A stretch of 64,000 nucleotides of DNA, from the NCBI RefSeq assembly GCF_003253565.1, contig NZ_QKUF01000007.1, forward strand, positions 124,001 through 188,000, in the 5' to 3' direction. The DNA is from Thermosporothrix hazakensis (lineage in GTDB: Bacteria > Chloroflexota > Ktedonobacteria > Ktedonobacterales > Ktedonobacteraceae). This document shows, piece after piece, positions 60,368 to 64,000 of this stretch; the stretch's first letter is position 1; each line of letters begins with the position of its first letter. The notes under the pieces were generated by a model, which had not been told where the DNA came from, did not search any database, and saw only the letters and a list, made by a program, of their open reading frames with translations. A program made the translations under genes and the position numbers.

Positions 60368-63300
60368 ATGGCGAAGAAGTCGGCCATCCGTATAGCACTT
60401 GACCTGGAAACAACAGGTTTACATACCGAGCAAGACGCAATCCTTGAAGTTGCAGCGATCAAATTCCAGGGCTCAGATATTCTTGATACGTTCGAGTCGT
60501 TTGTTTCTCCCGGTCGTTCGATCCCCTATCGTGTACAGCGTTTAACCGGTATTAAGCCTGAACTGCTTGTTGGCGCTCCCCCGTTTGATGCCATTTCAAA
60601 GAAACTGCAACACTTTATCGGCGATTATCCCATTGTCGGTCATAGTATTCCGTTCGATGTGGGTTTTTTGCGTCGTTGGGGGGTAGCTCGTGCAAACCCG
60701 CTGGTTGATACCTTTGAGCTGGCAACTGTGCTGCTACCTTCCCTTTCAAGCTATAACCTGGGGCAGGTCGCGCACGCTCTAGGAATTCAAGTCCCCGTAG
60801 ATCGCCATCGCGCAATGGTAGATACTGTCCTTGCCATGAAGGTCTTTCTGGCCCTCTATGAGCGCTTGCAGGCAGTCGATCTGGCTCTATTGCAAGATCT
60901 GGCCCATCTGGATGCGCCTCGCTCCTGGTCGCTTTTGCACTTTTTCCGCCAGGAGGTACGGCTTCGTCAGGAGAGCGAAGGTATCGCCGGAGGTCTGATG
61001 CGTGGTAGCCTCGGAGATCGTTTCGCTTCGCAGCTTGGTATGGATCCCCGTATCCTCTCATTTGCGATTGCCCGTCGGCAAGAGCATGAACCGTCGCCGT
61101 CAGAGCTATTGCCTGTCGAAACAACCTCACTGACTGAGCTTCAGAAGGATATAGAGGTTATCCCGGAAGAGAGTCAGGCTGAGGGCCCGATGGACCATGA
61201 GGCGCTGTATGCCGCAATGCGGACCTCTTTTGAGCAAAAGACGCCTTTTCTATTGGAAGTAACCGTCGGTAACAATGACTATGCTCCTGCCCTGCTTTCA
61301 GCCCTTGAGTGGTTGTCGGAAACGGACGATGCAGCTCCGCGTCGTCTGGTGGTTGCCTGTGCCAATCAACAAAGTGCCCGGCGCCTGATCGAGACAACCT
61401 TGCCTGGCATACAGGCTGCGCTGAAAAGCAAGCTTTCGGTGGCATATTGGGCCGAGAAGGGCGGCTATCTTTGCACGCATCGCTGGTTTGGCGCTGCACT
61501 CAGACGAACCAGTGGGGAGCTCACTGCTGAACAGGCGCGTGGATTGGCAAAACTGGGCCTCTGGGCGCAACAAACATTGACCGGTGAGCGCAGCGAATTG
61601 ACGCTGTTGCCTCAGGAAGTCACAGCCTGGGAACGCATTTCCTCAGGCATTGAACAAATCCCTTCGGCAGACCCGCGTGCGGGCTCAATGTACCAGCGTT
61701 GTATGTATCGCCGGAAGGGCTATTGTTTTGTGAGCAACGCGGCTGAGCGCGTGCGCAATGCCCAGATCGTGGTGACAACGCATGCGGGCTTGCTGGATGA
61801 TCTCTCACAGGCGCATTCGCTGCTTGCTGAGATCCCGACACGCATGATTCTGGACGCCGATTTGTTGGACGAAGAATGCGCGCGTTGGAGTAGCGTCGAG
61901 CTAGACTATCCGCGCCTGTATCGCCTACTCAATACGATTGGGGCTGAACTCGCGGACGGACGGTATCAGGGACTGCTGGCGCTTGCGGCTCCTGCTTTGC
62001 GTGAGAATGGCCCGGGTGGTATCTCGCGAACGCAGACCATCGCGAAGGCCGATCTTGACTCCCGCCTTGTGTCCTGGTTCCAGACCATAAAACAGGCGCG
62101 TAGCTCTGTTGACGCCCTGTTTGGCGCGTTGCAGCAGCTTACAGATGAATTCCTGCATCAAGGTGGACGGGATCGACGTGACGGCCCCCGACATTCGCAC
62201 CGCTTGCATGAACGTCTGGATCAACCCTTGCGCCTGACTTCCCAGGTTAGCAATCTGCCTTCATGGAGCAATGTGATTCAGCTCTGGCATCAAACGGAGC
62301 AGCGCTTGCAGCAGGTCATTGATCTGGCACAGAAAGCAGAAAAGGGACTGCTTGGCGGACAGAGACAGGGGAATGCTCGTGACAAAGGAAGTGGTGAAGA
62401 GAGTTCGCTGGCCTCTGAGCTGGCGGGCGTTGCCTCACAGCTTCGTGAATTAAAGCATCTGGGCCAGCAGGCCTTCTCGCTATCCGACTCCGAAAATGTG
62501 TACTGGCTCCGGCAGACCCAGAATATAACGACCGCTTCTCAGATGCAACATCGTACTTCCCCTGCCGAGCAGATGCCGGTTTTGTATGCGCAAACAATAC
62601 AGACGTCACAGCTTCTCCGTCGTCTGTTACTGACAGAGGGGAAAGCGACTGTATTTGCTGGCGCGGCCCTTTCGGTTGAGCAATCTTTTGCCTTTACACG
62701 GCAGCGTCTGGGTTTAGAGGATGGTTGCCCGGCATACTCGGTTGTCAGCAAGCGGCACAAGCAAACGCTCTTACTGGTGCCGAGTGATGTTCCTGAACCG
62801 AATGCTCCGCAGTATCAGCGTCGGCTTGAGGAAGCACTGATTCAAATTGCAACCTCGCTGGAAGGGCAGGTTGTCGCTCTGTTTACCTCGCATGCGGCAT
62901 TACGAAGCTCCTACGCGGCCATCAAGCCAGTACTGGAAGCCCGTGGTATTCTGGTGCTCGGGCAGGGTATTGATGGGTCGCCGCGGCATCTCTGGCAGGT
63001 GTATAAAGAGCAGGAGCGCGTGGTGCTGCTCGGCGCAGGTGGTTTCTGGGAAGGAACAGATGAGGTGCCACATTCCCCGGCATGTCTGTTCGTTGCCCGA
63101 CTGCCGATGCCGGTCTTGAATGATCCTCCGATGGCGGCCCGGGCCGAGTTGATTTCCGATCAGTTGCATCAATTAACGGTGCCTCTGGCCTCCTTGCGTA
63201 TGCGCCGGGCTCTGAACCGCCTTGCCTGGAATGATACCAGACGAAATGCTATTGTGATTTTTGATCGGCGTATTATATCAAAGGAATATGGCTCAATGAT

Positions 63301-63424
63301 TCTCCATAGCCTGCCCCGGAGCTCCCAGCGGCAGGTGATAGCGCAAGAACTGTCTGAAACCTTGCTGGACTGGTTGACAGTCATGGATGCCTGGGAAGAT
63401 GAGCCGCTTACCGCTCAGAAGTAG
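60368..63424 (+). CDS. DnaQ-type 3'-5' exonuclease fused to a DinG-like, ATPase-degenerate helicase
   Basis: A 1018-residue protein in the DinG-family exonuclease-helicase layout. Residues 7-165 are a DEDDh exonuclease with all residues present: Asp12 and Glu14 (LDLETTG), Asp97 (GHSIPFD), His147 and Asp152 (HRAMVD). The rest follows DinG to the end (GGFWEGTDE at 891-899), but catalytic sites are altered. The Walker A position reads LLEVTVGNND (295-304), with no GKT. The DEAH position reads ILDADLLDEE (494-503), and the GRxIR segment is not conserved. Three of the expected FeS-type cysteines remain (Cys369, Cys445, Cys453). ATP-driven unwinding is therefore doubtful; the exonuclease should be active. 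Confidence 0.87.
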   Translation: MAKKSAIRIALDLETTGLHTEQDAILEVAAIKFQGSDILDTFESFVSPGRSIPYRVQRLTGIKPELLVGAPPFDAISKKLQHFIGDYPIVGHSIPFDVGFLRRWGVARANPLVDTFELATVLLPSLSSYNLGQVAHALGIQVPVDRHRAMVDTVLAMKVFLALYERLQAVDLALLQDLAHLDAPRSWSLLHFFRQEVRLRQESEGIAGGLMRGSLGDRFASQLGMDPRILSFAIARRQEHEPSPSELLPVETTSLTELQKDIEVIPEESQAEGPMDHEALYAAMRTSFEQKTPFLLEVTVGNNDYAPALLSALEWLSETDDAAPRRLVVACANQQSARRLIETTLPGIQAALKSKLSVAYWAEKGGYLCTHRWFGAALRRTSGELTAEQARGLAKLGLWAQQTLTGERSELTLLPQEVTAWERISSGIEQIPSADPRAGSMYQRCMYRRKGYCFVSNAAERVRNAQIVVTTHAGLLDDLSQAHSLLAEIPTRMILDADLLDEECARWSSVELDYPRLYRLLNTIGAELADGRYQGLLALAAPALRENGPGGISRTQTIAKADLDSRLVSWFQTIKQARSSVDALFGALQQLTDEFLHQGGRDRRDGPRHSHRLHERLDQPLRLTSQVSNLPSWSNVIQLWHQTEQRLQQVIDLAQKAEKGLLGGQRQGNARDKGSGEESSLASELAGVASQLRELKHLGQQAFSLSDSENVYWLRQTQNITTASQMQHRTSPAEQMPVLYAQTIQTSQLLRRLLLTEGKATVFAGAALSVEQSFAFTRQRLGLEDGCPAYSVVSKRHKQTLLLVPSDVPEPNAPQYQRRLEEALIQIATSLEGQVVALFTSHAALRSSYAAIKPVLEARGILVLGQGIDGSPRHLWQVYKEQERVVLLGAGGFWEGTDEVPHSPACLFVARLPMPVLNDPPMAARAELISDQLHQLTVPLASLRMRRALNRLAWNDTRRNAIVIFDRRIISKEYGSMILHSLPRSSQRQVIAQELSETLLDWLTVMDAWEDEPLTAQK

Positions 63425-63457
63425 GACTGCTGGCAGAAAGGATAGTGTGACCAAGCG

Positions 63458-64000
63458 ATGATCAAAGCGACTGGAGAGGAGAAACGGAACCTCCGCATTG
63501 TGTATGGGGCATGCCCGCATGATTGCCCGGATTGCTGTGCACTGGAAACACAGGTAGATGAGCAGGGACGAGCCGTTAGTGTACGTGGACGAGCCGATCA
63601 TCCTGTTACCCGTGGCTGGTTATGCGCGAAGGTCAATCGCTATCTTGAGCGAGTTTATCATCCTGATCGTTTGCTCTATCCCTTGCGTCGGGTTGGCGCA
63701 AAAGGGAAGGGAAAGTTCGAGCGAATTTCCTGGGATGAGGCCATTGCGGTCATCGTTGAGCGCTGGCGTGATATCATTGCTCGGGCGGGCGCGCAGTGTA
63801 TCCTTCCATATAGTTATGCTGGCACGCTTGGACTGGTTCAGGGCGCGGTGACTGATACGCGATTCTGGAATCGGCTTGGCGCCTGTGGCCTTGAGCGTGC
63901 GATTTGCGGACATGCGGCTGAAGAGGCGGTACAGCTCGTGGTCGGCGGTCGTCTTGCCCCTTCTCCCGAGGATCTGGTACACAGCAAGTTTATTGTGATA
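63458..64000 (+). CDS. Molybdopterin oxidoreductase, N-terminal part (cut by window end)
   Basis: The first 181 codons of a large molybdopterin oxidoreductase (formate dehydrogenase/DMSO reductase family). Four cysteines for a [4Fe-4S] cluster are in the N-terminal domain: ACPHDCPDCC, then GWLCAKVNRYL. The surrounding pattern VTRGWLCAKVNRYLERVY, LLYPLRRVGAKG and FERISWDEAIAVI is that of the family's molybdopterin_4Fe4S domain. ATG 63458 is the first start after an in-frame stop at 63443-63445; the ribosome site is weak (AAAGG, 16 bases away). Substrate cannot be told from this part. Confidence 0.9.
   Translation, partial: MIKATGEEKRNLRIVYGACPHDCPDCCALETQVDEQGRAVSVRGRADHPVTRGWLCAKVNRYLERVYHPDRLLYPLRRVGAKGKGKFERISWDEAIAVIVERWRDIIARAGAQCILPYSYAGTLGLVQGAVTDTRFWNRLGACGLERAICGHAAEEAVQLVVGGRLAPSPEDLVHSKFIVI

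Overview
The window reads as ordinary chromosome of a free-living, Gram-positive-like bacterium with about 50 to 55 percent GC. The best guess is a member of the Chloroflexota near the Ktedonobacteria. The reasons are an actinobacterial/Chloroflexi-type mix (CysO-CysM-Mec cysteine synthesis, an LLM-class flavin oxidoreductase, SufU-type Fe-S scaffold, RIO-type kinase), a quinol:cytochrome c reductase with split cytochrome b and a fused cupredoxin subunit, strong Shine-Dalgarno sites and many near-consensus sigma-70 promoters. The taxon is an inference; no rRNA or marker gene is present. There is no prophage, CRISPR array or intact insertion sequence.

Layout. 1-3.7 kb: the 3' end of a RecD-like helicase, a two-domain sulfurtransferase, the SufU scaffold, then (minus) an Fe-S uracil-DNA glycosylase overlapping a flavin reductase. 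4-8.5 kb: a BtuC/FecCD-type permease and its ATPase, which carries an extra C-terminal domain, a MoaD-like protein without the terminal diglycine, and an MFS exporter. 8.7-12.4 kb: YifB/ComM and RecQ. 12.5-14 kb: a RIO-like kinase behind a long leader with two small ORFs. 14-20 kb: ABM-like enzyme, lipid kinase, endonuclease III, a GTPase/hypothetical/prephenate dehydrogenase run and tRNA-His. 20-32 kb: membrane protein, tyrosine phosphatase, LLM enzyme, orphan ABC ATPase, Gfo/Idh oxidoreductase, PD-(D/E)XK-like protein, CoA-binding protein with MetY, a lone molybdopterin hydroxylase subunit and a HEAT-repeat protein. 32-36.7 kb: DAO-family oxidase, then the complete rhodanese-E1/CysO/CysM/Mec operon. 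37-45.8 kb: a GT-C-like glycosyltransferase, a possible decayed IS200/IS605 end, DtxR regulator, FAD oxidoreductase, zinc-ribbon membrane protein and a NarL-type two-component system.

46.2-51.2 kb is a respiratory operon: cytochrome b N- and C-terminal halves, Rieske protein, a membrane-anchored blue-copper protein and a polytopic membrane protein. 51.5-58.7 kb: glycogen synthase, a sigma-like factor with an HTH partner, LarC, a DUF1992 protein and an OmpR-type two-component system. 58.8-64 kb: a PLDc_N protein, tRNA-Thr, the RdgB house-cleaning pyrophosphatase, a DnaQ exonuclease fused to a degenerate DinG-like helicase, and the start of a molybdopterin oxidoreductase.

Themes that tie genes together are sulfur trafficking (sulfurtransferase, SufU, MetY, the CysO system), DNA repair (RecD, UDG, RecQ, Nth, YifB, RdgB, exonuclease) and respiration with linked signalling. 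The observations most worth following are the CysO protein that ends Gly-Gly-Arg beside a JAMM protease, the exonuclease fused to an apparently ATPase-dead helicase, the structured IS605-like region at 38.8-39.2 kb, and the copper-protein-containing bc complex.
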